Source of the DNA: JBBSEX01 sp038239345
GTDB lineage: Bacteria; Acidobacteriota; Terriglobia; Bryobacterales; Bryobacteraceae
DNA: 64,000 nucleotides
Reading direction: 5' to 3'
NCBI GenBank assembly: GCA_038239345.1
Contig: JBBSEX010000023.1
Span: 6,459-70,458, forward strand
Every line of letters starts with the position of its first letter. The stretch's first letter is position 1. A program made the position numbers and the translations under genes. Under the pieces are notes generated by a model. The model saw only the letters and a list, made by a program, of their open reading frames with translations, searched no databases and was not told where the DNA came from. Below, in pieces: positions 35,018 through 43,612 of the stretch.

Positions 35018-35446
35018 CTATTTGGAGGCGGGCAAACCCTTGCGCACCGCATCCAAGACTCCATTGATAAACGCCACCGATTCGTCTCCCGAAAATTGGC
35101 GTGCTAATTCCAGCGATTCATCAATCACAACAGCCGCCGGCGTGGCCTGCTCCGTCATCTCATAGATTGCCAGCCGCAGAATATTTCGATCCACCGCCGG
35201 CATGCGTTCTATTCGCCAGTGGTCGCTGCGCTTCTCAATCTGCTCGTCGAGTTCCTTCGCTTTATTCGTCGTGCCATGTACCAGGCTCTCCATGAACTCG
35301 TCGCGATCGGCGCGCTTGGGCGATTCGTCTTCCGTATGCAACGTGTCGTAATACGAGGCAATGGCCAGATCCACATTCTGCTGCCGCAGGTCCAAAAGAA
35401 ACAGTACTTGCAGGGCTCGTTGGCGGGATCTATGACGGGCGGGCAT
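35018..35446 (-). CDS. nusB: transcription antitermination factor NusB
   Basis: 142 residues, normal length for NusB. Signature segments: RSRQRALQVLFLLDLRQQNVDLAI at the N-terminus, HWRIERMPAVDRNILRLAIYEM, VVIDESLELARQFSGDESVAFINGVLDA near the C-terminus. All-helical RNA-binding protein that with NusE (S10) binds boxA of rRNA operons. It starts 3 bases after ribH ends. The ribH-nusB order is common in bacteria. Confidence 0.95.
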   Translation of the reverse strand: MPARHRSRQRALQVLFLLDLRQQNVDLAIASYYDTLHTEDESPKRADRDEFMESLVHGTTNKAKELDEQIEKRSDHWRIERMPAVDRNILRLAIYEMTEQATPAAVVIDESLELARQFSGDESVAFINGVLDAVRKGLPASK

Positions 35447-35449
35447 GCG

Positions 35450-35935
35450 TTATTTCACGTCGCGAAGCCGGCGCAGAAGGTTCGCCATCTCAATTGCGGT
35501 CATGGCGGCATCGAAGCCTTTGTTACCGCTCTTGGCTCCTGCCCGGTCGATCGCTTGTTCCACGGTATTGGTGGTCAATACGCCGAAAGCCACGGGCACG
35601 CCACTCTCATTGGAAGCTTGCGCTAAGCCACTTGCCGCGTGCCCCGCGACATAATCGAAGTGCGGGGTGTCGCCGCGGATCACAGCACCCAGAGCGATTA
35701 CCGCGTCATGCCGTTTACCCGCCAGCAGCGTTTTCACCACCAGCGGCATCTCCCACGCCCCAGGCACTTTTACGATTTCGATGCTCGCCACATCGGCCCC
35801 AGACCGGGCCAGCGCATCCAGCGCGCCTTCCAGCAAACGGTCCGTAATAAAGCTATTAAATCGCGCCAAAACAATAGCAAATTTTAGTCCGCGGGCGTCG
35901 AGATTGCCATCGATAATCGTTGGAGTTGGTCCCAT
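35450..35935 (-). CDS. ribH: 6,7-dimethyl-8-ribityllumazine synthase
   Basis: 161 residues from the ATG at 35935; longer readings to 36016 overlap the lepA start and add non-homologous residues. Motifs: FAIVLARFNSFITDRLLEGAL, VPGAWEMPLVVKTL, ALGAVIRGDTPHFDYVAGHAASGL (catalytic His of RGDTxHF), FGVLTTNTVEQAIDRAG and the C-terminal GNKGFDAAMTAIEMANLLR. It condenses 5-amino-6-ribitylaminouracil with dihydroxybutanone phosphate, the penultimate step to riboflavin, and assembles into pentamers or icosahedra. It heads the operon with nusB; the start is 37 bases from divergent lepA. Confidence 0.96.
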   Translation of the reverse strand: MGPTPTIIDGNLDARGLKFAIVLARFNSFITDRLLEGALDALARSGADVASIEIVKVPGAWEMPLVVKTLLAGKRHDAVIALGAVIRGDTPHFDYVAGHAASGLAQASNESGVPVAFGVLTTNTVEQAIDRAGAKSGNKGFDAAMTAIEMANLLRRLRDVK

Positions 35936-35972
35936 GTGGGATAATTGGAAATTCTGAGCTTCATCATACCGC

Positions 35973-37784
35973 ATGGATCCAGCTTTAATCCGTAACTTCT
36001 CTATCATCGCGCACATCGATCATGGCAAATCGACTCTGGCCGACCGGCTCCTGGAAGTAACCGGCGCCCTTTCCCAACGCGAAATGATGGCCCAGGTTCT
36101 CGATTCGATGGACCTTGAGCGGGAGCGTGGAATCACGATCAAGGCCCATGCCGTTCGTCTCAGCTATACGGCGAACGATGGCATCACTTATCAGCTGAAT
36201 CTCATCGATACGCCGGGCCATGTCGATTTCACATACGAAGTCTCCCGCAGTTTGCAGGCATGCGAGGGGGCGCTGCTTGTGGTCGACGCGTCGCAAGGGG
36301 TGGAGGCGCAAACTCTCGCCAATACCTACCTCGCCATCAGCAATAATCTGGAAATTATTCCAGTTATTAACAAGATCGATTTACCTTCCGCCGAGCCCGA
36401 TCGCGTTCGCGAACAGATCGAACAACTGATCGGGCTTGACGCGTCGCACGCCCTGCTGATCAGCGCCAAGAGTGGCATTGGCGTGACGGAAGTTTTGGAA
36501 GCGGTGGTCCATCTTGTGCCTCCGCCCAAGGGATTGCCCGGCAACCCCCTGCAGGCGCTTATCTTCGACTCCTGGTTCGATCCGTATCGCGGCGTCATCA
36601 TCCTGGTGCGCGTGATGGAAGGCACTCTCCGAGTGGGCCAGAAAATTCGCTTATGGGCTACGGAAACGAATTTTGAGGTGGACGGCCTGGGCTATCAGTC
36701 GCCTAAGCCGGTTCCCTGCACGGAGCTGACGGCTGGCGAAGCGGGATTCATGTTCGCCAACATCAAGACCATCGCCGACGCGCAAATTGGCGACACGATC
36801 ATCGACCGCGATAACCCCGCCGCCGAAGCATTACCTGGATTCCAGCCCGCGAAACCGATGGTCTTCGCCGGACTCTACCCGGTTGAATCGCACGAACACG
36901 GCCTGCTCCGCGATGCCCTGGAAAAACTTCGCCTGAACGACAGCGCCTTCAACTTCGAGCCTGAAAATTCCGTCGCCCTGGGCTTTGGCTTTCGCTGCGG
37001 ATTCCTCGGCTTGCTCCACTTGGAAATCGTTCAGGAGCGTCTGGAACGTGAGTTTCAAATCGACCTGATCACCACGGCCCCGGGTGTCCGCTACAACATC
37101 ACCACTACCGATGGAGTAGTGCATCAGGTCGATAGCCCGACAAAATTTCCCGACCCTTCGGTGATCAAGCAAATTGAAGAGCCGATTATCGATGCAACCG
37201 TAATCACGCGTGAGGAATACATCGGCGAGATCCTAAAATTGCTGGAAGAGAAACGCGGCGTGCAAAAGAAATTCGAATATCTGGGTGGGGGGCGCGTCCT
37301 GCTGCTGTATGAAATGCCCCTCAATGAGATCGTGCTCGATTTCTACGACCGGCTAAAATCGGCCTCCAGGGGCTATGCTTCGCTCGATTATCATTTGTCT
37401 GGCTACCGGGTTTCGCCGATGGTGAAACTCGACGTGCTGGTTGCCGGCGAACCGGTGGACGCGCTCTCGTTGATCGTACACAAAGAATTCGCTTATGACC
37501 GTGGCAAGATGCTGATTGAGCGTCTGCGCAAACTGATTCCCCGGCAGATGTTTGAAGTCGCGCTGCAAGCCGCGATCGGCAACAAAGTCATCTCCCGCGA
37601 GACCATAGCGGCGATTCGCAAGAACGTGATCGCCAAGTGCTATGGCGGCGACATCAGCCGCAAACGTAAACTTCTGGAGAAGCAGAAGGAAGGCAAAAAG
37701 CGCATGAAAAGAGTGGGCCGCGTTGAAATTCCCCAGGAAGCCTTCCTGGCGGTTTTGAAAGTGTCTACCAGCAACGACGACTAA
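35973..37784 (+). CDS. lepA: elongation factor 4 (LepA), ribosomal back-translocase
   Basis: 603 residues, standard LepA length. GTPase motifs: G1 AHIDHGKSTLADRL, G3 DTPGHVDFTYEVSRSL, G4 NKIDLPSA. Domains II and III follow, and the LepA-specific C-terminal domain contains RKRKLLEKQKEGKKRMKRVGRV. It remodels or back-translocates ribosomes under stress and aids 30S assembly, acting in the cytoplasm and membrane. Divergent from ribH with a short (37-base) spacer. Its stop overlaps the convergent DnaJ-domain gene by four bases. Confidence 0.97.
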   Translation: MDPALIRNFSIIAHIDHGKSTLADRLLEVTGALSQREMMAQVLDSMDLERERGITIKAHAVRLSYTANDGITYQLNLIDTPGHVDFTYEVSRSLQACEGALLVVDASQGVEAQTLANTYLAISNNLEIIPVINKIDLPSAEPDRVREQIEQLIGLDASHALLISAKSGIGVTEVLEAVVHLVPPPKGLPGNPLQALIFDSWFDPYRGVIILVRVMEGTLRVGQKIRLWATETNFEVDGLGYQSPKPVPCTELTAGEAGFMFANIKTIADAQIGDTIIDRDNPAAEALPGFQPAKPMVFAGLYPVESHEHGLLRDALEKLRLNDSAFNFEPENSVALGFGFRCGFLGLLHLEIVQERLEREFQIDLITTAPGVRYNITTTDGVVHQVDSPTKFPDPSVIKQIEEPIIDATVITREEYIGEILKLLEEKRGVQKKFEYLGGGRVLLLYEMPLNEIVLDFYDRLKSASRGYASLDYHLSGYRVSPMVKLDVLVAGEPVDALSLIVHKEFAYDRGKMLIERLRKLIPRQMFEVALQAAIGNKVISRETIAAIRKNVIAKCYGGDISRKRKLLEKQKEGKKRMKRVGRVEIPQEAFLAVLKVSTSNDD

Positions 37785-38437
37785 ATCTTTGTCTTGGCGA
37801 CTGCGTTCAGGCGTCCCGTTCCATTCTTGAGGCGAATCAGGCTATTGCTGGGCTGCGATTGCAGAATCTTCTCCACAATCGTTTCCTTCGACATCTGTCC
37901 TTCCAGATGTTCCACGCCTTCCGCGCTGACCATGAAACTGCTGCGATCGTCCTGAAGAACGAACTTCTTCTGTTTTAAATACCACAGCGCGAACCGCAGA
38001 TGTTCTCGCGGAATCGCCATCATGTTTTCCAACTCGAGCAGCGATACCGATGATTTGTCGGGGTCCGAACGGCGCTTCAAATACAGCAAACTCATGATGC
38101 CCAGGCGCATCTTCGACTCCGCTTCCAAGCCCTCGGTAAACTCCCGGCTTAGAAAGACGGGCAGCGGCGCCGGACCCGCGCTGTCGGAGTCCGACACCAC
38201 GACATCTTCAAACTGCTTGTCGTAATCCGCGCGAGATGCCGGATCGCTCAGAATCTTGTAAGCGTCCGATAACAGCAGAAATAGCTCGACATCGCCCGTC
38301 TGTGGGTTGTCCGGGTGATAGCGTAGCGCCAACAACCGGTAAACCCGCGAAATCGTCTTGATATCCGCGTTGCGCTCCACTTCCAGCAGGGCGTAATAAT
38401 CTGGATGCGTTTCGGAATAGGTAGTCGACTCGCTCAT
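37781..38437 (-). CDS. DnaJ-domain protein with a C-terminal winged-helix-like region
   Basis: 218 residues from ATG 38437; the longer frame to 38596 is not supported. The J domain (about 11-75) has HPDYYALLEVERNADIKTISRVYRLLALRYHPDNPQTG with an intact HPD, followed by LLLSDAYKILSDPASRADYD. The C-terminal part (130-218) is helical with LENMMAIPREHLRFALWYLKQKKFVLQDDRSSFMVSAEGVEHLEGQ, a pattern like a winged-helix DNA- or protein-binding domain. It is a J-domain co-chaperone of DnaK with a specific partner; the lack of G/F and zinc domains rules out DnaJ itself. Converges on lepA. Confidence 0.85.
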   Translation of the reverse strand: MSESTTYSETHPDYYALLEVERNADIKTISRVYRLLALRYHPDNPQTGDVELFLLLSDAYKILSDPASRADYDKQFEDVVVSDSDSAGPAPLPVFLSREFTEGLEAESKMRLGIMSLLYLKRRSDPDKSSVSLLELENMMAIPREHLRFALWYLKQKKFVLQDDRSSFMVSAEGVEHLEGQMSKETIVEKILQSQPSNSLIRLKNGTGRLNAVAKTKI

Positions 38438-38498
38438 AGCTAATAAAGTTATCGGCTGTTTGCGGCCCGGACAAGAGGGAGATATCGCAGCGCTAGTT

Positions 38499-40460
38499 TT
38501 ACTTAGAACTGGTGGAGGATTCTCCCAAGTATTTATCCATCCAATCCAGGGTTCGTTGCGCCGCATCCACCCGGTGCGCCGGCTCCCGGAACCCATGGCC
38601 CTCGCGCGGATAGCGCACCATTTCGGCCGCTATCCCTCTTTGCCGTAACGCCGTATACATCTCTTCGGCCTGCGTGATGTGCACGTCGTTATCGTTCTCG
38701 CCATGCAAAAACATGGTTGGCGTTTTCACGTTTTTCACGTGCGCCAAAGGTGACCATTTCCACAGCGTCTCGTAATTGTTTCCCGCCCAGGGGAACCCGC
38801 TAAATTCCGCGTGAACCAGATCCTGGTATAACGACGTGGCGTAAAAACTCACCATATCCGAGACGCTCGCCACGGCTACCGCGGCTTTAAAGCGATCGGT
38901 TTGCGTGATCACCCAGTTCGTCATGAATCCGCCGTAGCTCCCGCCGGTAACGCCCAGCCGATTCCCGTCGATCTCCGGATGGTTCTTCAAAATGTAATCC
39001 ACGCCTGCCATCAGATCCTTATAGTCGCCGCCACCCCAATTGTTCAGCGTGCCGTCGGAAAATTTTTGTCCGTAGCCTGTACTTCCCCGCGGATTGATCG
39101 CCACCACAGCGTACCCATGCGCCGCATACATTTGGAATGCCGCGTTAAACGCATAGCCGAAGGCTCCATGAGGGCCGCCGTGAATCGCCAAAATCATGGG
39201 CGATCTGCCTTTTACCTGTAACGCCGTACCCGGCAGCGCGGGATAGAAAAATCCTTGCACTGGCGTCCCGTCGAAGCTGCGGAACGTAAACGATTCCGCC
39301 TTGCTCAGTTTCCAATGCGATTCCGATGCCGTCAGCTCCGTCGGCTTTCCCTTTGGCCGCAGCACGTACAGTCCGCCCAGAGTATCGGGCTTCGACATCA
39401 CCATCGCCAACGTGCCGTCTTCCGCCAGGGAGACGCCCATCACCTGCGCTTCCTGATTCACGATCGCCGTCGCCGGGCCCGCGCCCGTGGACTTGTACAA
39501 CACCGATTTGCCATGATCGCCCGCAATATACACCACCGACTTGTTATCGGCCATCCATTGCGGAGCGCTGCTTCTCCGGTCCAGCGCCGCATTCCATTCA
39601 CGACCCTTTCCACCAGCGATCGGCACAACCCAAACGTGGGCATCCTCGGCGATACTATCGATGGTGGTGATGGGCCGCGTGGTGGCGATGTACGCGATCA
39701 GCTTCCCGTCAGGCGAAATCTTCGGATCCAGTTCCACACCCGGCGTCTGCGTGATTCGCCGTTCTTTGCCGCTCGCCACCTCGGCGGCGTAGATATCGTA
39801 ATTGAGGCGCGCATCCGGATCTGGCTCGCGATTCGACAGGTATACGATCTCTTCGCCGGTCCCGCCCCAGTCGATGGAATGTTCATCATGATCGCCGCTG
39901 GTCACGGCGCGTGGAGTGCCGCCACCCACCGCCACGACATAGATATGCGTGCGGCGATTATCGGAAAACGAAGTCCGCGACTTATAAAGGATGCGCGTCA
40001 CCACCACAGGATCGGCCTTCGCCGGGGCTGCATCCGTAGTTCCGGCAAAGGCGATCTGCGTCCCATCGGGCGACCAGGCCAGCGCATTCCCGGCGTGCGG
40101 CAGATATCCGTTGCCGTGGTCGTAATCGCAAACCCGTGTCACCACACCTTCCTTCGTCAATAAATAAATCCCGCTCTTGTTGTCCTTCTCACCAAAGAAT
40201 GCGACCTTGGTGCCATCGGGCGACCAGCGAAACGACGACGCTGCTTTCGGAACGCCTTCTACATCTTTCGCCTGCCCGCCACCCGCCGGGATCATTTTCA
40301 CTTTTGAGTCGATCGCGAAAATGATGAGCATACCGTCGGGCGAAATTCTGGATTCGCTAATCGTGTGGGTGGCTGGAATGTCCGCCGGCACCATGCCTTC
40401 CTGCGCAAATAATCCACTGGCAACGCCCACAAGTAGCCCGACAATCCCGAATTTGCTCAT
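38499..40460 (-). CDS. secreted S9-family (prolyl oligopeptidase-like) peptidase
   Basis: 653 residues starting at ATG 40460 with signal peptide (MSKFGIVGLLVGVASGLFAQ). Residues about 30-400 form a WD/TolB-like beta-propeller with repeats such as SFRWSPDGTKVAFFGE and ALAWSPDGTQIAFAG. The alpha/beta-hydrolase domain carries the nucleophile S508 in TGGSYGGFMTNW, the Asp in HGENDNDVHITQAEEMY and the His in YPREGHGF. Such enzymes release dipeptides or acylated amino acids in the periplasm or outside the cell. The domain order is that of acylaminoacyl-peptidase/DPP IV relatives. Confidence 0.93.
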   Translation of the reverse strand: MSKFGIVGLLVGVASGLFAQEGMVPADIPATHTISESRISPDGMLIIFAIDSKVKMIPAGGGQAKDVEGVPKAASSFRWSPDGTKVAFFGEKDNKSGIYLLTKEGVVTRVCDYDHGNGYLPHAGNALAWSPDGTQIAFAGTTDAAPAKADPVVVTRILYKSRTSFSDNRRTHIYVVAVGGGTPRAVTSGDHDEHSIDWGGTGEEIVYLSNREPDPDARLNYDIYAAEVASGKERRITQTPGVELDPKISPDGKLIAYIATTRPITTIDSIAEDAHVWVVPIAGGKGREWNAALDRRSSAPQWMADNKSVVYIAGDHGKSVLYKSTGAGPATAIVNQEAQVMGVSLAEDGTLAMVMSKPDTLGGLYVLRPKGKPTELTASESHWKLSKAESFTFRSFDGTPVQGFFYPALPGTALQVKGRSPMILAIHGGPHGAFGYAFNAAFQMYAAHGYAVVAINPRGSTGYGQKFSDGTLNNWGGGDYKDLMAGVDYILKNHPEIDGNRLGVTGGSYGGFMTNWVITQTDRFKAAVAVASVSDMVSFYATSLYQDLVHAEFSGFPWAGNNYETLWKWSPLAHVKNVKTPTMFLHGENDNDVHITQAEEMYTALRQRGIAAEMVRYPREGHGFREPAHRVDAAQRTLDWMDKYLGESSTSSK

Positions 40461-40562
40461 GGAGCGATTGTACTTCGAATTCCCCGGATTCTCCCCCACT
40501 CCTGCTCTCGCCCGTCTATTTCTGGGCGACTCACGGGGCACAGTCATGGCATGATGCGTGGG

Positions 40563-40928
40563 ATGCCAACGCACAATCAAGTTACACAGCTGATCGATAT
40601 GGCCGAGCAAGGCGATTTTCTTACCGCCATTCGGACGTTCTACGCCGACCAGGCAACCATGCAGGAGAATGACGAACCCCCGCGTGCCGGTCTGGAAAAT
40701 TTGGTGGAACATGAGCGCAAGATGTTGGCGGCCGTCAAATTTCGCGTGAACCGTGCCGCGTCGTTTGTGATCGACGGAGATCGAGTAGCCATTAATTGGA
40801 TTTATGAAATCGTCGACCCTACTGGCGGAACAATGCATCGCAACGAAATCGCCTATCAACTATGGCGTGAAGGAAAGATTGTGCAGGAGCGTTTCTATTA
40901 CAATTCTCCCGAAGCCGCCAAGGCGTAA
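40563..40928 (+). CDS. SnoaL-like (NTF2-fold) protein
   Basis: 121 residues from the ATG at 40563; the upstream ATGs (40551, 40554) are possible but less likely. The N-terminal helix THNQVTQLIDMAEQGDFLTAI, then FYADQATMQENDEPPRAGLENLVEHE, and the strand-rich C-terminus (NEIAYQLWREGKIVQERFYY) match the SnoaL-like polyketide-cyclase or ketosteroid-isomerase fold. These proteins bind small hydrophobic ligands; many have no known activity. No recognisable catalytic residue beyond the conserved Asp/Glu of the fold is apparent. It is a single gene divergent from the S9 peptidase. Confidence 0.8.
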   Translation: MPTHNQVTQLIDMAEQGDFLTAIRTFYADQATMQENDEPPRAGLENLVEHERKMLAAVKFRVNRAASFVIDGDRVAINWIYEIVDPTGGTMHRNEIAYQLWREGKIVQERFYYNSPEAAKA

Positions 40929-41029
40929 AGCCAATAGCCAGACGTCGATTTGTGGGGTTCGAGGGGCCCGTTTGGTCCAGTACGATCAGGTGATTGGCAA
41001 TCCCAGCGACCCCTGTTACTATCCACTCC

Positions 41030-41707
41030 ATGACGCGACGAACATTCTTCCTTAGCGGCTGTTTCATCAGCGCTCTGACGTTGGCTCCAGCTTGGGCCGG
41101 CACGATCTCCACATACAACGACCGCTCAGCCTTCGAGTCTGCCGCCGGGACAGTTACCGTCGAGGATTTCACAAGCACATTTCATTTCCCCATTACGATA
41201 GGCAGTTTGAATTCGCAAACAAACTTACCGGATATTGGAATCACCCCAGGGTTGATTCAAGCGGGTGTGACGTACTCCGCGGCCGTGCCCAATTCCGGTG
41301 CCAACTATTTCAACATCGACGCCGGGGGCGGGTTCAGCGGCGGCTTCTTGGATACTCTAAATGTGCCGAGGCCGATCACCGTCACCTTCGACCAGCCGAA
41401 TGCAGCGTTTGGCTTCGACACCAACTCCTTGGCCGGCTCACTCACCGTCACGATTTTCTTCGCGGACCTCTCCAGCACTACATTTTTCACACCGGCAATC
41501 GACCAGATGTCTTTCTTCGGCTATCAAAGCAGCGCCGCCGACATTACATCGGCCGTCATTTCCGGCAACAGCGATACGTTTGGCGCCGCCTTTGATAACT
41601 TCACTTTCACAAACGGCGTAACTAACACGCCGGAACCCAACACGCTATTGCTACTTGCTCCGGCCCTCGGCGTCCTCGCTGTCATCCGCAAACGCCAAAG
41701 GGTTTAG
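41030..41707 (+). CDS. PEP-CTERM sorted secreted protein
   Basis: 225 residues. A signal peptide (RTFFLSGCFISALTLAPAWA) and a C-terminal tripartite sorting signal are visible: the EPN variant of the PEP motif (TPEPNTLLLLAPALG), a hydrophobic helix and a basic RKRQRV tail. The body is Ser/Thr/Gly/Asn-rich beta structure (FDTNSLAGSLTVTIFFADLSS). Such proteins are cleaved by an exosortase and anchored in the envelope or extracellular polymer; no exosortase gene lies in the window. The fold resembles small PEP-CTERM surface proteins often seen in Acidobacteria. Confidence 0.85.
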   Translation: MTRRTFFLSGCFISALTLAPAWAGTISTYNDRSAFESAAGTVTVEDFTSTFHFPITIGSLNSQTNLPDIGITPGLIQAGVTYSAAVPNSGANYFNIDAGGGFSGGFLDTLNVPRPITVTFDQPNAAFGFDTNSLAGSLTVTIFFADLSSTTFFTPAIDQMSFFGYQSSAADITSAVISGNSDTFGAAFDNFTFTNGVTNTPEPNTLLLLAPALGVLAVIRKRQRV

Positions 41708-41713
41708 TCGCCC

Positions 41714-41740
41714 GGGGCCGCGAGTCATACTTCCGGCCCC
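41714..41740 (+). terminator. GC-rich hairpin, possible terminator after the PEP-CTERM gene
   Basis: GGGGCCG (41714-41720) and CGGCCCC (41734-41740) form a perfect 7-base stem with a 13-base loop, 6 bases after the stop at 41707 and before the GTG at 41774. The T-rich tail of a Rho-independent terminator is missing, so it may only be a pause or mRNA-stabilising hairpin. Confidence 0.35.
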
Positions 41741-41773
41741 CTACCTTCCGCCGCGCACCTCGTAAAATGAATT

Positions 41774-43612
41774 GTGGAAGAAGAAGTTCTCGGCAAAGCC
41801 TATGATTCGCGCCTCATGCGCCGATTGCTCGTCTACATGTGGCCCTATCGCCGCACCGTATTTATCTCTCTCATACTTCTGATCCTGAATTCTTTCGCCC
41901 AGGTGATCGGGCCGCTGCTCACGAAGATTGCAGTGGATCGCTATCTGGCGCCCGCCCCCACAACGTTCCACACGCCCCTCGACCGCTATCTGTCCGCCGA
42001 TCCGTGGACGGGTCTCGCTCAAATTTCTCTCGTCTATCTGCTCGCCGTCATCGCCGGCCTGCTACTCGATTTCGGTGAGACATACCTCATGCAGTGGACC
42101 GGTCAGCACGCCATGTTCGACCTTCGCCGCGACCTGATGCAGCGCCTCCAACAACTGGATATCGCCTATTACGATCGCAATCCCGTCGGCCGCCTGATCA
42201 CCCGCGTCACCACCGATGTCGACGTTCTAAATGAACTCTTCGCGTCGGGCATCGTCACCATTCTGGGCGATGTTCTGATGCTGACGTTCGTCATCTACGC
42301 CATGTCCCAACTCAGCCCCGGGATGACATTGCTCTTGCTCGCCGTGATGCCTGTCGTGATTTTCGTCACTTCGATTTTTCGCCGCGCCGTACAACAGAGC
42401 TATCGCCGGATCCGCGTCGCGATCGCCAAGATCAATTCCTACCTGCAGGAGCACGTCAACGGGATCGCCGTGCTGCAACTCTTTAATCGCGAGGCGAAAA
42501 GCCGCGACGAGTTCGATCAGGTGAATCGCGATCACATGGATGCCTACAAGGATTCCATCACCGCCTATGGCTGGTTTTATCCCATCGTCGAGTTCCTCAG
42601 CATGCTGGCCATCGCCATGTTGCTCGCCTACGGAGGATTCAAAGTACGCAGTGGCACTCTCACGCTGGGCGTCCTTGTTGCGTTCTTTCAGTACGGCCTC
42701 CGCTTCTTTCGTCCCATCCAGGACTTAAGCGAGAAATACAACATTCTCCAAGCCGCGATGGCCGCTGCCGAACGCATCTTCAAGCTACTGGATACGGCGC
42801 CGCGTATTCACAGTCCAGCGCTGCCCGCTCCATTTCCGGCGACGCCGGCAGCCGTGGAATTCGATCATGTGTGGTTCGCCTATAAAGACGAAGATTGGGT
42901 TTTACAGGATGTCAGTTTCCGCATCGAGCCCGGGGAAACGATCGCCGTCGTGGGGCATACCGGCGCCGGTAAAACCACCCTCAGCAGCTTGCTTCTGCGC
43001 TTCTACGATATCCAGAAAGGCGCCATTCGTATCGGAGGCATCGATATCCGCGACTTTGCCCTGGAAGATCTCCGCCGCAACTTCGGCGTGGTGTTGCAGG
43101 ATCCCCACTTATTCACCGGCACCATCGCTAGTAATATTCGGCTCGGCACGCCGGGCATCGAAGACGCGCAGGTGCGTTTTGCCGCCGGGCAAGTGAACTT
43201 GTTGTCCTTCATCGAAACTCTTCCCGATCAGTTTCAACATGCCGTTCGTGAGAAGGGCAGCGGCCTCTCCACAGGTCAAAAGCAGTTGATCAGTTTCGCC
43301 CGCGCCCTGGCCCACAATCCCCGATTCCTGATTCTTGACGAGGCCACTTCCAGTGTCGATACCGAGACCGAGTTTCGCGTTCGCGATGCGTTGGCGAAAC
43401 TGGTGGAGGGGCGCACGTCGATTGTAATCGCGCACCGCTTGTCTACCATTCAGCGCGCCGATCGAATCTTTGTGATGCACAAAGGCAAGCTTCGCGAGGG
43501 CGGAACACATCAGGAATTGCTGGCTCTTCGAGGGATTTACTGGAAGCTGTATCAGCTCCAATATAAAGACCAGGAATCTATTTCTGGGTCAGTTCTGGAA
43601 AGTCAAAGATAG
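41774..43612 (+). CDS. ABC exporter half-transporter (fused permease and ATPase)
   Basis: 612 residues; six-helix membrane domain (about 15-330) followed by the nucleotide-binding domain. Walker A is GHTGAGKTTLSSLL, the signature is LSTGQKQLISFARAL (a Thr variant of LSGGQ also seen in MdlB/YheH-type half-transporters), and Walker B is FLILDEATSSVD. The His of the switch is IVIAHRLSTIQ. It would act as a homodimer or with an unlinked partner to export lipids, peptides or drugs. GTG start at 41774. Its 3' end overlaps the convergent M49-like gene by 35 bases. Confidence 0.93.
   Translation: MEEEVLGKAYDSRLMRRLLVYMWPYRRTVFISLILLILNSFAQVIGPLLTKIAVDRYLAPAPTTFHTPLDRYLSADPWTGLAQISLVYLLAVIAGLLLDFGETYLMQWTGQHAMFDLRRDLMQRLQQLDIAYYDRNPVGRLITRVTTDVDVLNELFASGIVTILGDVLMLTFVIYAMSQLSPGMTLLLLAVMPVVIFVTSIFRRAVQQSYRRIRVAIAKINSYLQEHVNGIAVLQLFNREAKSRDEFDQVNRDHMDAYKDSITAYGWFYPIVEFLSMLAIAMLLAYGGFKVRSGTLTLGVLVAFFQYGLRFFRPIQDLSEKYNILQAAMAAAERIFKLLDTAPRIHSPALPAPFPATPAAVEFDHVWFAYKDEDWVLQDVSFRIEPGETIAVVGHTGAGKTTLSSLLLRFYDIQKGAIRIGGIDIRDFALEDLRRNFGVVLQDPHLFTGTIASNIRLGTPGIEDAQVRFAAGQVNLLSFIETLPDQFQHAVREKGSGLSTGQKQLISFARALAHNPRFLILDEATSSVDTETEFRVRDALAKLVEGRTSIVIAHRLSTIQRADRIFVMHKGKLREGGTHQELLALRGIYWKLYQLQYKDQESISGSVLESQR

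Noticed and set aside
39255..40163. 302-residue plus-strand frame opposite the S9 peptidase
   Set aside because: High Arg/His/Gln content and no motif; the S9 peptidase on the minus strand is intact.
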